From: JBNKDD01 sp050288085
GTDB lineage: Bacteria > Chloroflexota > Anaerolineae > Aggregatilineales > UBA3940
Reading direction: 5' to 3'
DNA length: 20,628 nucleotides
NCBI GenBank assembly: GCA_050288085.1
Contig: JBNKDD010000079.1
Coordinates: 1 to 20,628 of the forward strand
Shown here one piece after another: positions 1 to 7,729 of this stretch (the stretch's first letter is position 1; every line of letters starts with the position of its first letter). The translations under genes were made by a program, and so were the position numbers. The notes below the pieces were generated by a model. The model saw only the letters and a program-made list of their open reading frames with translations. It did no database searches and was not told the DNA's origin.

Positions 1-70
1 GAGCCGCTTTCAGCAGCTCGGAAGGGGGTGAGGTGAGTAAGCCATAACCAATACGGAGAGTTTCACCGGC
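1..70 (+). other. Leader of tyrS with a small hairpin at the window edge
   Basis: No gene is visible here. Positions 1-19 form an imperfect palindrome: GAGC (1-4), C5, GCT (6-8), loop TTC, AGC (12-14), A15, GCTC (16-19). It is not followed by a T-tract, so it does not look like an intrinsic terminator. It could be the tail of a structured leader or of an upstream gene cut by the window edge. A GGAGAG element at 55-60 is the probable tyrS ribosome binding site, with a rather long spacing of 10 to the ATG at 71. No T-box antiterminator consensus is present. Confidence 0.4.
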
Positions 71-1360
71 ATGGAAGTTACAACCGCACCTGATTTCGTT
101 GAAGAATTGCGCTGGCGAGGCATGATTCACAGCATGTCCGAGGGCGCGGAAGAAGTACTAAAGAAGGAAAAGATTACGGCCTACATCGGCTTTGACCCGA
201 CGGCAGATAGTCTGCACGTCGGTTCGCTGCTCCAGATCATGATCCTGGTGCATTTACAGCGGCATGGGCATTCGCCGATTGCTTTAGCTGGCGGCGGAAC
301 CGGTATGATTGGAGATCCAAGCGGCAAGACTAAAGAGCGGCAGCTTCTCACGATGGAAAGGCTTGAGCAAAACTTAGAAGGCATTAAGGCTCAACTGGCT
401 CACTTTCTGGCATTCGATGGGGTGCCTAACCCGGCAGTCATGCCTAACAACGCCGACTGGCTCAGGCCGCTCCGGCTGATCGATTTTATGCGTGACATTG
501 GTAAGCACTTTACCGTCAACTATATGATGGCGAAGGACTCGATCAAGTCGCGCCTGTCAAGCGAAGAAGGTATCTCCTACACTGAGTTCACCTACATGCT
601 GCTGCAAGCTTACGATTTCTACGCGCTTTTCGAGAGTCATGGCTGCACTTTCCAGATGGGTGGCAGCGACCAGTGGGGGAACATCACTGCCGGGGCAGAG
701 TTGATCCGGCGGGTGGCGGATGGCAAGGCTTACGGCCTGACCTCTCCCCTGGTAATGAGTGCCACCGGGGTGAAGTTCGGGAAGACGGAATCCGGGACGA
801 TCTGGCTTGATCCGGGGCGCACTTCGCCGTTCCGCTTTTACCAGTACTGGGTGAATACTGCCGACGTGGATGTGATCCAGTTTATGAAGTACTTCACACT
901 GCTGGGACCGGACGAGGTCACCGAATATGAGGAGGCCGTCCAAACCGCGCCGGAGCGACGCGAGGCACAAATACGACTGGCGGAAGAAGTCACCCGGATG
1001 GTGCATGGCGAGGAAGCGCTGGTTAAAGCACAGCAGGCCACCAATGTGCTGTTCGGTGGTGACATTGCCGGGCTGAGTGCCGAGGAACTGCTTGATATCT
1101 TTGCCGAAGTGCCGTCGAGCACCATTGCGAAGGAAGCCCTATCCGGTGAGGGGATGTCGATCGTTGACTTGATAGTGGAAACCGGGCTGGAAAATTCGAA
1201 GAAACGCAGCCGCGATCTGATCAGCGGCGGGGGCTTAAACCTGAACAACCAGCGCATTGAGGATATCGACCTGATGGTTAATATCGATACGGCCATTGAG
1301 GGTCAGGTGTTGATACTTCGCAAGGGCAAGAAGAAGTACCATCTTGTGCAGATCGGCTAA
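71..1360 (+). CDS. tyrS: Tyrosyl-tRNA synthetase (TyrRS), bacterial type
   Basis: Charges tRNA(Tyr) with tyrosine in the cytoplasm, using ATP. The 429-residue length fits bacterial class Ic TyrRS (about 400-430). The Rossmann catalytic domain carries the HIGH-type signature HVGS at residues 49-52, preceded by the YIGFDPTADSLH strand and turn. The tyrosine-pocket stretch includes GGSDQWGNI, and the second ATP signature is KFGKT at 235-239 in place of KMSKS. The last ~65 residues (around GLENSKKRSRDLISGGGLN) look like the S4 RNA-binding domain. The gene heads a tightly packed cluster with aroC, aroK, aroB and aroQ, so the enzyme that uses tyrosine is made together with enzymes of aromatic amino acid synthesis. 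Length and motifs are complete and nothing suggests damage. Confidence 0.97.
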   Translation: MEVTTAPDFVEELRWRGMIHSMSEGAEEVLKKEKITAYIGFDPTADSLHVGSLLQIMILVHLQRHGHSPIALAGGGTGMIGDPSGKTKERQLLTMERLEQNLEGIKAQLAHFLAFDGVPNPAVMPNNADWLRPLRLIDFMRDIGKHFTVNYMMAKDSIKSRLSSEEGISYTEFTYMLLQAYDFYALFESHGCTFQMGGSDQWGNITAGAELIRRVADGKAYGLTSPLVMSATGVKFGKTESGTIWLDPGRTSPFRFYQYWVNTADVDVIQFMKYFTLLGPDEVTEYEEAVQTAPERREAQIRLAEEVTRMVHGEEALVKAQQATNVLFGGDIAGLSAEELLDIFAEVPSSTIAKEALSGEGMSIVDLIVETGLENSKKRSRDLISGGGLNLNNQRIEDIDLMVNIDTAIEGQVLILRKGKKKYHLVQIG

Positions 1361-1366
1361 AACAGT

Positions 1367-2551
1367 ATGCTTAGATTCCTCACCGCAGGCGAATCACATG
1401 GGCCGCAGTTGACGACGATCATCGAAGGGATGATCGCCGGACTGCCGCTCTCCGAGGATGATCTGGCTCCCGACATGGCCCGCCGCCAGAAGGGTTACGG
1501 GCGCGGGGGCCGGATGCAGATCGAGAAAGACCGGGCGCGGATCACCTCCGGGGTGATGAACGGCCTGACCACCGGCTCGCCGATTGCGCTGATCATTGAG
1601 AATCGCGATTGGAAAAACTGGCGCGAGAAGGACATCGATCCGTTCACCGTGCCGCGTCCCGGCCATGCTGATCTGACCGGGGCGATCAAGTACGGCTACC
1701 GCGATCTACGGCTCAGCCTGGAACGGGCCAGCGCCCGCGAAACGGCGGCACGGGTGGCAATTGGAGCGGTTTGCAAAAAGTTCCTCGGTGAGTTCGATAT
1801 CCGGGTGATCGCCTATGTGCGGATGATCGGTGGGGTGTCGGCAGCGCTTGAACCCGATCCCGGTGAGGCGGAATATCTGGCCCGTTTTGAGACCGCCGAG
1901 GAAAGTGACGTTCGCTGCCCTGATCCGACTGCATCGGAGGCGATGCGGGAGCGGATTAAAGAAGCGATCAAAGCTAAAGATACGCTTGGTGGGATCATCG
2001 AGATTGTGGCCCTGGGCTTGCCGCCGGGCCTGGGCAGCCATGTCCACTTTGATCGCAAGCTCGATGGGCGGTTGATGGGTGCATTGGGCGGCGTGCCCTC
2101 GGTCAAGGGGGTTGAGCTCGGTGCGGCGTTTGACCAGGCGGGGATGTCCGGTACACAGGTTCATGACGGGATCATCCGTGATGAATCGGGCAACCTGCGC
2201 CGGTCAAGCAACCGGGCCGGAGGCTTAGAAGGCGGCATCACGACCGGTGAACCGCTCATTGCCCGGATGGCGATGAAGCCGATCAGCACAACGCTCACCC
2301 CACTTCCCAGCGTTAACCTGGCAACAGGAGAACCCGGCGGCACCAATTACGAGCGCTCCGATACCTGCGCCGTACCGCGTGCTACCGTGATCGGCGAAGC
2401 GATGATGGCGATGGTATTGGCCGATTCGCTGCTTGAAAAGTTGGGTGGCGACAGCCTGGAAGAGATTCGCCCACGTTTCGAGGCGCTGCGCCGCAGTCAT
2501 ATTGATGACCTGCCGATGGATAACCAACCCTGGCGATTTGGGTATGAATAA
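1367..2551 (+). CDS. aroC: Chorismate synthase
   Basis: Catalyses the last shikimate step, anti-1,4-elimination of phosphate from EPSP to give chorismate, with reduced FMN as a non-consumed cofactor. The 394 residues are within the family range. Visible signatures are the N-terminal AGESHGP with the invariant His11, the SLERASARETAARVA segment (around residue 120) and the SNRAGGLEGGITTGEP signature (around 280), which carry phosphate- and FMN-binding residues. The start lies 6 bases after the tyrS stop and has no clear Shine-Dalgarno sequence, so translational coupling to tyrS is likely. The stop codon overlaps the aroK start by 8 bases. Whether flavin reduction is done by a separate enzyme or by the protein itself cannot be seen; no reductase domain is fused. 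Confidence 0.97.
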   Translation: MLRFLTAGESHGPQLTTIIEGMIAGLPLSEDDLAPDMARRQKGYGRGGRMQIEKDRARITSGVMNGLTTGSPIALIIENRDWKNWREKDIDPFTVPRPGHADLTGAIKYGYRDLRLSLERASARETAARVAIGAVCKKFLGEFDIRVIAYVRMIGGVSAALEPDPGEAEYLARFETAEESDVRCPDPTASEAMRERIKEAIKAKDTLGGIIEIVALGLPPGLGSHVHFDRKLDGRLMGALGGVPSVKGVELGAAFDQAGMSGTQVHDGIIRDESGNLRRSSNRAGGLEGGITTGEPLIARMAMKPISTTLTPLPSVNLATGEPGGTNYERSDTCAVPRATVIGEAMMAMVLADSLLEKLGGDSLEEIRPRFEALRRSHIDDLPMDNQPWRFGYE

Positions 2552-3056
2552 ACCGCCTCATAACATCGTCTTAAACGGCTTTATGGGCACCGGGAAAACT
2601 ACGATTGGCCGGTTGGTAGCAGTTCGATTGGGCATGGCATTTGTCGATACGGACGACCTGATCGTGCAGGAAGCGGGTAAATCCATCCCGGAGATATTTG
2701 CGGGAGATGGCGAGCCGCACTTCCGGGCAATCGAGGTGCGGGTTTGCCAACAAGCTGCAACATGGCCGGATTATGTCATTTCGACGGGAGGCGGGGCGCT
2801 GGTCAACCCGGATAACCGTTCAATATTTTTACAAGACAGCCTTGTGATCTGCCTGACCGCCAGTCTGTACGAGATCATGCGCCGCATTGGAGCAGGTAGC
2901 AACCGCCCGTTATTCGGCGACCGCGAAAAATTAGAGCAGTTGTACAACCGCCGGGCGGCAATTTACAACAGCCTGCCCCACCAGATTGACACCACCCACT
3001 TGACACCAGCGCAAGCAGCAGAGGAGATCGCCAGATTGTGGAAACAAGAACGATAA
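2544..3056 (+). CDS. aroK: Shikimate kinase
   Basis: Phosphorylates shikimate at the 3-hydroxyl using ATP. I place the start at the ATG at 2544, which gives 170 residues, the usual size. The frame is open further upstream, to 2433, but that stretch lies inside aroC and has no family similarity. The Walker A loop is GFMGTGKTT (residues 12-20). DTDD at 35-38 supplies the shikimate/Mg-binding aspartate, FRAIE carries the shikimate-binding Arg and Glu, STGGGALV is the Walker-B-like/substrate Gly motif, and NRPLF lies in the lid region. The start overlaps aroC by 8 bases and the end overlaps aroB by 19 bases, indicating coupled translation. The symbol aroK rather than aroL is by convention only. 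Confidence 0.95.
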   Translation: MNKPPHNIVLNGFMGTGKTTIGRLVAVRLGMAFVDTDDLIVQEAGKSIPEIFAGDGEPHFRAIEVRVCQQAATWPDYVISTGGGALVNPDNRSIFLQDSLVICLTASLYEIMRRIGAGSNRPLFGDREKLEQLYNRRAAIYNSLPHQIDTTHLTPAQAAEEIARLWKQER

Positions 3057-4096
3057 ACGTCAAAGGCGCGAATAACGTCGAATACCCGGTGATAATCGGG
3101 CCAGGGCTGCTGGAAACGACCCTGCCGGAGTTTATTGCAGAAAGAGGCTACAAGGACGTTGCGATCATCACCAACGATACCGTTGGCCCGTTGTATGGTG
3201 AAGCCCTTGCCGGGCGCATTCCCAGCAGTTATCTGATTACCGTCCCAGATGGCGAACGCTACAAGACCCTCAAAACCATCCAGGATATTTATGACACTCT
3301 GCTGGAACATGGCGCTGATCGTTCAACGGTGGTGGTTACTCTGGGCGGCGGCGTAGTCGGAGACATGGGTGGTTTTGCCGCGGCATCTTTTATGCGGGGA
3401 GTAAGGCTCATCCAGTGCCCAACGACCCTATTGTCAATGGTTGATTCAAGTGTTGGCAGCAAAGTTGGCGTTGATCTCCCACAGGGCAAAAACCTGGTTG
3501 GCGCTTTTTATGATCCTGTAGCTGTATTTGCCGATACCGCAGCTTTATCGACACTCCCCCCTGAGGAGTTCAGCCATGGCATGGCAGAGGTTCTCAAGCA
3601 TGGCTTACTCGATGATAGCTGGCTGCTTGATTATCCACCGGACAGCCAGAACCATGACGAGATGATCGAGCGGGCCGTGCGAGTCAAAGTGCGCGTCGTC
3701 GAACAGGACCGGCTTGAAAAAGGCATCCGCGCCCACCTTAACCTGGGACACACCTTCGGCCATGCATTGGAACAGGTCAGCGGCTATGCGTGGAAACATG
3801 GTAACGCCGTTGCGATCGGAATGGCCGCAGCAATCCGCCTATCTGCCAATTTAGGTCTATGTGATCAGGCAATGATCGCTGAGGTTGAAACAATCCTGAG
3901 CCGCTGGAACCTCAGCACCCGGTACAGCGGCTATTCCCCGGAATCGCTCTGGGAAGCAATGCATGTCGATAAAAAGTGGCAGGATGGCAAAGCACGATTT
4001 GTCCTGCTTGAGGGACAGGGTCGTCCTGTCATAAAGGATGATGTAACCCACGAAGCTGCCATCGCCGCCCTGACCGAGATATACGAGGAAGCATGA
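3038..4096 (+). CDS. aroB: 3-dehydroquinate synthase
   Basis: Converts DAHP to 3-dehydroquinate, the second shikimate step, using catalytic NAD+ and a divalent metal. The start is a GTG at 3038, inside the end of aroK (19-base overlap), with GAGGAG at 3021-3026 as ribosome binding site. The protein has 352 residues, typical for AroB. Recognisable are the NAD-binding TLGGGVVGDMGGFAAASFMRG region (around residues 100-120, too long to be chance), the PTTLLSMVDSSVGSKVGVD segment, and the metal-binding surroundings HGMAEVLKHG, GHTFGHALE and KHGNAVAIGM, which hold the expected Glu/His ligands. Among sugar-phosphate cyclases this pattern fits DHQ synthase, as does the neighbourhood of aroK and aroQ. 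The stop codon overlaps the aroQ start by four bases (ATGA). Confidence 0.96.
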   Translation: METRTINVKGANNVEYPVIIGPGLLETTLPEFIAERGYKDVAIITNDTVGPLYGEALAGRIPSSYLITVPDGERYKTLKTIQDIYDTLLEHGADRSTVVVTLGGGVVGDMGGFAAASFMRGVRLIQCPTTLLSMVDSSVGSKVGVDLPQGKNLVGAFYDPVAVFADTAALSTLPPEEFSHGMAEVLKHGLLDDSWLLDYPPDSQNHDEMIERAVRVKVRVVEQDRLEKGIRAHLNLGHTFGHALEQVSGYAWKHGNAVAIGMAAAIRLSANLGLCDQAMIAEVETILSRWNLSTRYSGYSPESLWEAMHVDKKWQDGKARFVLLEGQGRPVIKDDVTHEAAIAALTEIYEEA

Positions 4097-4527
4097 ATAT
4101 CCTGATTTTGCACGGCCCCAACCTGAACCTGCTCGGCACACGCGAGCCGGAAGTTTACGGCAGCCTGACCCTTGACGATATCACCGTGCGGTTGGAAGCC
4201 TATGCATCTGAGCAGGCTGTCACCCTCCGCACCTTGCAAAGCAACCACGAAGGTGAGTTGATCGACGCCATCCACGATGCACGTAGTTGGGCAAAAGGGA
4301 TTATAATTAATCCCGGTGGCTATACCCATACCAGCGTAGCCCTGCGTGATGCGATCAGTTCGGTGGATTTACCAACCGTCGAAGTGCACCTGTCTAACAT
4401 CCACGCCCGTGAACCGTTCCGCCACAAATCGCTGATCGCGCCGGTATGTGTCGGGCAGATCTGCGGCCTGGGCTGGCTGGGTTACCGGCTGGCACTTGAA
4501 GCCTTGGTAGACCATCTAACAAAGTAA
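4093..4527 (+). CDS. aroQ: Type II 3-dehydroquinate dehydratase
   Basis: Dehydrates 3-dehydroquinate to 3-dehydroshikimate by the type II (trans-elimination, enolate) mechanism, which is unrelated in sequence to type I AroD. The 144 residues match the small dodecameric enzyme. The N-terminus reads HGPNLNLLGTREPEVYG, holding the catalytic lid Arg and Tyr. NPGGYTHTSVALRDA and EVHLSNIHAREPFRHKS contain the conserved Asn, catalytic His and substrate-binding Arg residues. It starts four bases inside aroB and closes the tyrS-aro operon. No T-tract terminator follows directly; the palindromic repeat around 4589-4611 may end the transcript. aroA, aroE and a DAHP synthase are not in the window. Confidence 0.96.
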   Translation: MNILILHGPNLNLLGTREPEVYGSLTLDDITVRLEAYASEQAVTLRTLQSNHEGELIDAIHDARSWAKGIIINPGGYTHTSVALRDAISSVDLPTVEVHLSNIHAREPFRHKSLIAPVCVGQICGLGWLGYRLALEALVDHLTK

Positions 4528-4586
4528 TCGTCGTAGGGGCGATTTGGGAGATGTAATGCATAAATCGGTAATCACACTCAAATCTA

Positions 4587-4626
4587 CCCCCCTCGCCCTG
4601 AGGGAGAGGGGTTGGGGGTGAGGGCT
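4587..4626. repeat. Palindromic C/G-rich intergenic repeat element
   Basis: Inside the 251-base gap between aroQ and the ATP-grasp gene is an interrupted palindrome: CCCCTC (4589-4594), G, CCCT (4596-4599), G4600, AGGG (4601-4604), A, GAGGGG (4606-4611). It is followed by a G-rich tail, TTGGGGGTGAGGGC. This arrangement is the kind of short dispersed REP-like repeat seen between genes in many bacterial genomes, Chloroflexota included; that link is from memory. As RNA it would fold into a hairpin downstream of aroQ. The rest of the gap (4528-4586 and 4627-4750) is AT-richer and shows no gene. Confidence 0.5.
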
Positions 4627-4778
4627 ATACAGCGTCTACCGAATTATTTTCTTATACCTCATAACATCTCTAGCGCCATCAAACAGGCTGATGAGGAACG
4701 CACATGAATAGTTTGAAAAACCAATTCCTGTAGCAAAGTTTTGAACAATTAAATAGTGGAGGCATAAGATAAAAATCC

Positions 4779-5867
4779 ATGCGAATTGCCGTTCTTGCTA
4801 ACCTTAAAGAGAACGCGCCTACCTGGGAAGGGATGTCCCCTGACCAGTGGGATGACCTGGACAGCCCTAAAACCATCCAGAATATTGTTGATGCATTGAA
4901 AAGCGGCGGACACGAAGCCACTTTCTTTGAAGCCAGCATCGTCTCCCCACATAACCTCATCGAGAACCTGACAACCTATCAGCCCGATCTATGTTTCAAT
5001 ATTGCTGAGGGGCATTACGGCAATGGGCGGGAAGCACACATCCCGGCCATACTGGAAATGCTGCGTATCCCCTACACCGGCAGCAAAGTCCTGACCCTTG
5101 CCCTGGCTCTCGACAAGCCGATGACCAAGCGCGTACTGACCTATCACAACCTGCCCACGCCGGAATTTCAGGTATTCGAACGCGCCGACGACCCAATCGA
5201 CGACGACTTACTCGACGAAGATGATGACAAAGAATTACGTTATCGGATGTTCGCCAAACCCAGCAGCGAGGGAACCGGCATGGGCATCAGCGCCGAGAGC
5301 ATCGTCAGCACCGTTGAGGAACTGCGCACTCAAGTGCAGATTCAACTTAAGCGTTACAACCAGCCGATCCTGTGTGAGCGTTATATCAAAGGCCGCGAGG
5401 TCACCGTCGGTGTGATCGGCAATCTAAGGCCGACCACTGCCCGCCGAATCAATGAGCGCACCGCGCCTAACACGCTCCCTGAAGAATTGACCTTCTTCCC
5501 ACCGCTGGAAGTTGCGCTCGATGCTTATGATCCGTCAGAGGCCGGTTTGTACACCAGCAAGATCAAGGTCGAGCTGGCTGAAGACTTCCACTATCTGTGC
5601 CCGGCCCCACTCGACCAGGCTATGGTTGATGAATTGAACCGGTTGACGGCAGCAGTCTTCCGGGTGACCGGCAGCAAGGATGTAGCACGGGTCGATTTTC
5701 GGATCGACGAGGATAACAATCCCTATATCCTTGAAGTCAACCCGCTCCCCGGTTTGAACCCAAAATACAGTGACCTGTGCATTGAAGCAAAAGCCGCCGG
5801 GTGGAGCTATGAGAAGCTGATCAACACCATTGTTGAGTTAGCCGCCGCGCGCTATCACATAACATAA
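4779..5867 (+). CDS. D-alanine-D-alanine ligase-like ATP-grasp protein
   Basis: An ATP-dependent carboxylate-amine ligase of the ATP-grasp fold; the exact substrates are unknown. Of the 362 residues, 1-110 form the pre-ATP-grasp domain. It ends in the Ddl-like stretch GREAHIPAILEML and PYTGS (97-102), but lacks the usual Ddl N-terminal Gly-rich GG-S-EHEVS loop. The ATP-grasp core shows FAKPSSEGTGMGIS (158-171) and metal ligands at D306, E319 and N321 (in EVNPLPGLNP). An unusually acidic loop lies at 137-152. An SD-like GGAGG sits at 4758-4762, 16 bases from the ATG, and an in-frame TAA at 4770-4772 rules out an earlier start. It may act in peptide or cell-wall ligation, but a true vanilla Ddl role is doubtful. 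Confidence 0.8.
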   Translation: MRIAVLANLKENAPTWEGMSPDQWDDLDSPKTIQNIVDALKSGGHEATFFEASIVSPHNLIENLTTYQPDLCFNIAEGHYGNGREAHIPAILEMLRIPYTGSKVLTLALALDKPMTKRVLTYHNLPTPEFQVFERADDPIDDDLLDEDDDKELRYRMFAKPSSEGTGMGISAESIVSTVEELRTQVQIQLKRYNQPILCERYIKGREVTVGVIGNLRPTTARRINERTAPNTLPEELTFFPPLEVALDAYDPSEAGLYTSKIKVELAEDFHYLCPAPLDQAMVDELNRLTAAVFRVTGSKDVARVDFRIDEDNNPYILEVNPLPGLNPKYSDLCIEAKAAGWSYEKLINTIVELAAARYHIT

Positions 5868-5875
5868 AACACAAA

Positions 5876-5907
5876 AATGGGTGGGTTCATCAACGAACCC
5901 ACCCATT
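5876..5907. terminator. Intrinsic terminator, mainly for the minus-strand gene
   Basis: A perfect 13-bp stem, AATGGGTGGGTTC (5876-5888) with its complement at 5895-5907, and a 6-base loop. Read on the minus strand it is followed by a TTTTGTGTTTT tract, so it should terminate the membrane-protein gene. On the plus strand it lies 9 bases after the ATP-grasp stop codon; the T-tract is absent there, so termination in that direction may be weaker. Confidence 0.85.
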
Positions 5908-5929
5908 CGATCCTCCACTGAGAACTCTA

Positions 5930-7516
5930 TCAATACTCATCATAAGATGACCATCGATAGACCGGATCAAACTGCTCGATCCGCTCCCGATTCAAATCCA
6001 ACAGCCGGTATGCTCGATTATAGCTGACATGATACGAGGTCCAACCTGCTTTCGCCTGCCGTAGGTCTAATTGGTTAAGTTGGTAATGCAGCCAGGGGCC
6101 TATGGTCGCAGCGGCCTCCTGATCATCATCATAAAGCAGCGGCATTAGAAGCGGAATGGCATCATCGGATAGGCTTCCCAGATAATCGATATCCAGCTCC
6201 ATTCCTCGCTCATGCCGGGCTAAGTTCTGCCTGACGATAAAGGCATCCGGGTTCAAGATATTCAGGGTAACGGTGTACCCGATGGCAAATACCAGCGCCC
6301 CGGTAGCAAACAACCGGGTACGTTTGATCGCCAGCGTAACGATGAAGAAGATCATTAGCAGCCCCAGCCAGACCATAAACACGTGCGTATGCACCCGCAG
6401 CCGCGTAAATCCGTAAACTGACTCGTACAGCGCCATCCGCATAAAGGCCGAAGTCAGGATAATCACCGTCAGGCCGACCATCGATCCGCTTCCCATGAGA
6501 AATATCCGTTGATGTCCCGGACTTTCCCGCCGGGTGATCCAGTCAAGCACCAGGATCAGCCCCAGCGTAATCACCGCGACCGTCACCAGTTCAAAGAAGC
6601 CGCGCCGCGCATATTCGGAATAGGTCAGGCCCTGTCTGCGCAGAAATGCCTCCCCACCGAACAGCGCCGCAAACTGGATCACCACAAACAACAAAAACAA
6701 AGCATTAATACTGAACAGCACCACCGATGCCTCGACCATGCCCAACCAGTGCCTGAAGCTGGGTGTGGTTGTTGCCGGTTTGGGTTGTTCAGATTCGGGC
6801 AGTCCTTCGACCGGTTCCGGTTTCACTTCCTCTTCTTTGTCGTAGCCGGAGGCCAGTGCATAGCCGATCAGGCCAACTACCAACCAGGTCAGGCTGGCGG
6901 TCAGCATCAGGTGACCAAACATATCAGGGATACCCACCCTGAACACCGATAGCAGCCGATCAACCATGTTCCCGAACAGCAGGTCAGCCGACGCGAACAG
7001 GATAGTGAAGACGATTAACAGCGGCGCAGCAATCAGTAATCCGGTGGCGACCCGGCGGATCAATTTAGCCTGGCCGTGATCCAGCGTTATTAATTTCTTG
7101 ATTGCCTGCCCCAGAATCGGAACGGCCAGGATCAAGCTGAGCATGCTGGCTTTCATCACCGACACGGTATACCCACCCAGGTTCAGCCTGGTCAGTGGCT
7201 CAGAAGCAAACTGGCCGATGATCAAGGCTAACAATCCCAGGGTCCCGGCGATATTCAGGAAGCGTAAAAGAGGCGCGGCTCGCACTGCCGACATCGCAGA
7301 CAGGAATAACAGGGGAATCAGCAGCCATAGATTTTCCCTGGTTACAGCGGTCTCTTCATAGATCGCAACCCCGGCCAACGCAATCAATAGCGCTGTTATA
7401 AAGAGCGGAAAGGAAATCCCCGCCGGTTTCCCATAGAACGAGAGGTCGCCGATTAATCCCAGTAAAAGCCCAATCAACACCACGACCAACGGATACTTCA
7501 ACCGTGAAGCAATCAT
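5930..7516 (-). CDS. DUF4173/DUF4153-like polytopic membrane protein
   Basis: Integral membrane protein of unknown function, 528 residues. I choose the ATG at 7516 over the GTG at 7522 because the AAGGAGG at 7524-7530 is then 7 bases away, an ideal spacing; the GTG would leave one base. About ten to twelve hydrophobic helices are visible across residues 5-430. A charged, proline-rich cytosolic-type loop (KEEEVKPEPVEGLPESEQPK) sits near residue 235. Family hallmarks are FTILFASADLLF in the middle and YSEYARRGFFELVTVAV, typical of DUF4173 proteins. The C-terminal ~110 residues are soluble and end in a Tyr/Trp-rich tail (DPVYRWSSYDEY). It is monocistronic, with its own promoter and terminator, and stands divergent from the ECF sigma gene. 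No function can be assigned. Confidence 0.85.
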   Translation of the reverse strand: MIASRLKYPLVVVLIGLLLGLIGDLSFYGKPAGISFPLFITALLIALAGVAIYEETAVTRENLWLLIPLLFLSAMSAVRAAPLLRFLNIAGTLGLLALIIGQFASEPLTRLNLGGYTVSVMKASMLSLILAVPILGQAIKKLITLDHGQAKLIRRVATGLLIAAPLLIVFTILFASADLLFGNMVDRLLSVFRVGIPDMFGHLMLTASLTWLVVGLIGYALASGYDKEEEVKPEPVEGLPESEQPKPATTTPSFRHWLGMVEASVVLFSINALFLLFVVIQFAALFGGEAFLRRQGLTYSEYARRGFFELVTVAVITLGLILVLDWITRRESPGHQRIFLMGSGSMVGLTVIILTSAFMRMALYESVYGFTRLRVHTHVFMVWLGLLMIFFIVTLAIKRTRLFATGALVFAIGYTVTLNILNPDAFIVRQNLARHERGMELDIDYLGSLSDDAIPLLMPLLYDDDQEAAATIGPWLHYQLNQLDLRQAKAGWTSYHVSYNRAYRLLDLNRERIEQFDPVYRWSSYDEY

Positions 7517-7537
7517 TACCACGCCTCCTTGAATAAC

Positions 7538-7578
7538 CTTATTACCGAAATAAGATTGTCATCCCCATCCACTGTCAA
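7538..7578 (-). promoter_or_regulatory. Sigma-70-type promoter of the DUF4173-like gene with overlapping inverted repeat
   Basis: On the minus strand a perfect -35 box TTGACA (7573-7578) is followed by 17 bases and a -10-like TCTTAT (7550-7555, 4 of 6 matches). An inverted repeat CTTATT (7538-7543) - ACCGA - AATAAG (7549-7554) covers the -10 box and start region and could be an operator. The ribosome binding site AAGGAGG follows at 7524-7530. Prediction by eye only. Confidence 0.55.
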
Positions 7579-7657
7579 AAACTACGACCTTCTCTCAGAA
7601 TCTATAACACCTCTGCCAAATTCTATCATGACGAATCAGGGACTAATTTCCTATCAT

Positions 7658-7687
7658 TTCACAATTCCCACCCCATACAGTTATAGT
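7658..7687 (+). promoter_or_regulatory. Candidate promoter of the ECF sigma-alkyltransferase operon
   Basis: TTCACA (7658-7663) and TATAGT (7682-7687) each match the housekeeping consensus at five of six positions, with an 18-base spacer. They lie 43 bases before the ECF sigma start, and the ribosome binding site AAGGA is at 7716-7720. This would make the operon readable by the main sigma factor; an ECF-specific autoregulatory site such as an AAC/CGT pair is not obvious. Confidence 0.45.
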
Positions 7688-7729
7688 AATTGAGAACACC
7701 CGACACAATTTTGATAAGGAATATCGTTT

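Noticed and set aside
1..70. T-box riboswitch leader for tyrS
   Set aside because: The conserved antiterminator core (TGGNACCGCG) is absent and the visible leader is too short. The hairpin at 1-19 has no T-tract. Upstream sequence would be needed.
557..1006. Antisense ORFs of 149-152 residues over tyrS and similar minus-strand ORFs over aroC
   Set aside because: They lie entirely inside convincing genes, have no recognisable family and no ribosome binding site; they reflect codon bias.
2433..2543. N-terminal 37-residue extension of shikimate kinase
   Set aside because: This segment lies inside aroC and has no SD or family similarity; the P-loop is at the proper position when starting at 2544.
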